The notes beneath the pieces are model-generated. The model saw only the letters and a list, made by a program, of their open reading frames with translations, had not been told where the DNA came from and ran no database searches. This document shows positions 63,286-64,000 of a DNA stretch of 64,000 nucleotides, piece by piece (position 1 is the stretch's first letter; the number at the start of each line of letters is the position of its first letter). The translations under genes were made by a program, and so were the position numbers. Location: assembly GCA_039980455.1 (NCBI GenBank), contig JBDXCG010000004.1:1-64000 (forward strand), given 5' to 3'. This stretch comes from CALINF01 sp039980455. Its GTDB lineage: Bacteria; Pseudomonadota; Gammaproteobacteria; Pseudomonadales; Halieaceae.

Positions 63286-63822
63286 ATGAAACGGTTTGCC
63301 AGTTGGTGCCTGAACCTGTTTATTGCCTTCAACGCGAGCTACCCAATGTTCAAGCCCACCGTTATGCGCTTTTTACGTATCTCACATGAAACCGAGCTAA
63401 AGGTTATTCGGTTTGCAATGCAGCATGGCCTTATCGGCAACCTGGATGACTCAGCACGACTGCACAAGATTAAGATGTCGGGCGAAACGAGCCTAAACCG
63501 GGAGCGCAAGATTACCGATGCTGATTACTTCGACTTGAAGCTTCTAGAAAAAGTCTCCAGCACCTATGGCTTGGAGGTTGATTTTGGCGTGATTCAACGT
63601 ATCCGGCAAACCAACCAACTCCCCTATTTGCCCTACGCAGACGATATCGAAAGCGCGGTCAGTTATGTGTATCTGTCGCTACTGTTCAGATATCCATCTT
63701 CTAGAGAGATCGAACACCACAGAAAAGCTGCAGAGAAGTCAGCTAGCTTTGACGCATTGTTCCAAGCCATTCTGAACATGCCAGAGTACAACAGCCGTGG
63801 CTACCAGAGGTTGGAACAGTGA
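63286..63822 (+). CDS. DUF4214-like protein
   Basis: 178 residues from the ATG at 63286; an ATG at 63226 would overlap the preceding GT gene. Basic N-terminus, then a helical C-terminal stretch VYLSLLFRYPSSREIEHHRKA...FQAILNMPEY resembling the DUF4214 repeat, a module often attached to or next to glycosyltransferases. No signal peptide or catalytic motif. Overlaps the next gene at GTGA. Confidence 0.55.
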   Translation: MKRFASWCLNLFIAFNASYPMFKPTVMRFLRISHETELKVIRFAMQHGLIGNLDDSARLHKIKMSGETSLNRERKITDADYFDLKLLEKVSSTYGLEVDFGVIQRIRQTNQLPYLPYADDIESAVSYVYLSLLFRYPSSREIEHHRKAAEKSASFDALFQAILNMPEYNSRGYQRLEQ

Positions 63823-64000
63823 CCGTTTACACCAACATATCCAACACCTTTAACATCAGAATGAAATCGGGCATCCAGCGCGTTGTTCGGGAGATTGTAG
63901 CGCGAGTTTACCAAGATGATGACATCGCCCTGATAGCATGGAACAACGATGCCTTCTATCACTTGGGTGCTGATGATCAAGTGGCGAACTTTTTGGATGC
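63819..64000 (+). CDS. Glycosyltransferase, N-terminal fragment cut by window edge
   Basis: Open reading frame from a GTG at 63819 (overlapping the previous TGA) to the end of the window. The start TVYTNISNTFNIRMKSGIQRVVREIV matches the acceptor loop of GT4-family enzymes that carry a GIQRVVRE motif. About 60 codons are visible and the rest lies outside, so only the family is suggested. Confidence 0.6.
   Translation, partial: MTVYTNISNTFNIRMKSGIQRVVREIVARVYQDDDIALIAWNNDAFYHLGADDQVANFLD

Overview
The window looks like ordinary chromosome from a gammaproteobacterium, probably a marine or Cellvibrionales/Pseudomonadales-like organism. This is inferred from gene content and order only: tyrS-M23 peptidase-anmK-erpA-argC, dusB-fis-purH-purD, coq7, a Vfr/Crp regulator with a divergent OsmC gene, trpEGDC, amgK-murU, and lptD-surA-pdxA...rsmA-apaG-apaH. 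Base composition appears even and moderately GC-rich. I see no tRNA gene, insertion sequence, prophage or CRISPR array.

Left end (1-450): on the minus strand there is a convincing rRNA operon control region. It has two tandem promoters (P1 and P2), a boxA-like antiterminator and an inverted-repeat leader, so a 16S gene probably starts just beyond base 1. tyrS lies upstream of it in the same direction.

450-25,600: translation, cell wall, Fe-S, arginine and haem genes (tyrS, M23 peptidase, anmK, a DsrE-like exported protein, erpA, bactofilin, DUF6776, argC, a CLC chloride protein, hemJ, hemL, hemB). These are followed by exported proteins, a Nudix hydrolase, a DUF3604 lipoprotein, a twin-ATPase ABC protein, mrcB with an LpoP-like TPR lipoprotein, a PfkB kinase, polB, a pentapeptide protein, DUF2333 and a PCu(A)C copper chaperone.

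25,600-44,350: dsbD, aroQ-accB-accC-prmA, dusB-fis-purH-purD-coq7, osmC/vfr, the trpEGDC operon with a structured leader, rpe, a small DUF1640 protein and murU-amgK. With anmK, this gives three steps of the muramic acid recycling route that by-passes MurA.

44,350-57,650: the outer-membrane biogenesis run lptD-surA-pdxA-rsmA-apaG-apaH, interrupted between pdxA and rsmA by about 6.3 kb. The interruption holds a 645-residue protein with a GT-A-like core, an 879-residue polytopic membrane protein, and a Wzm/Wzt ABC polysaccharide exporter on the opposite strand. A good sigma70-like promoter precedes the first inserted gene.

57,700-64,000: a surface polysaccharide cluster running off the right edge. 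It has GT4, GT2 + DUF2304, gmd + rmd (GDP-D-rhamnose synthesis), another GT4, a DUF4214-like protein and the start of a further glycosyltransferase. With wzm/wzt it suggests an ABC-exported, D-rhamnose-containing polysaccharide. The split operon and its two poorly characterised large proteins, plus the trpE leader, are the most interesting parts of the window.
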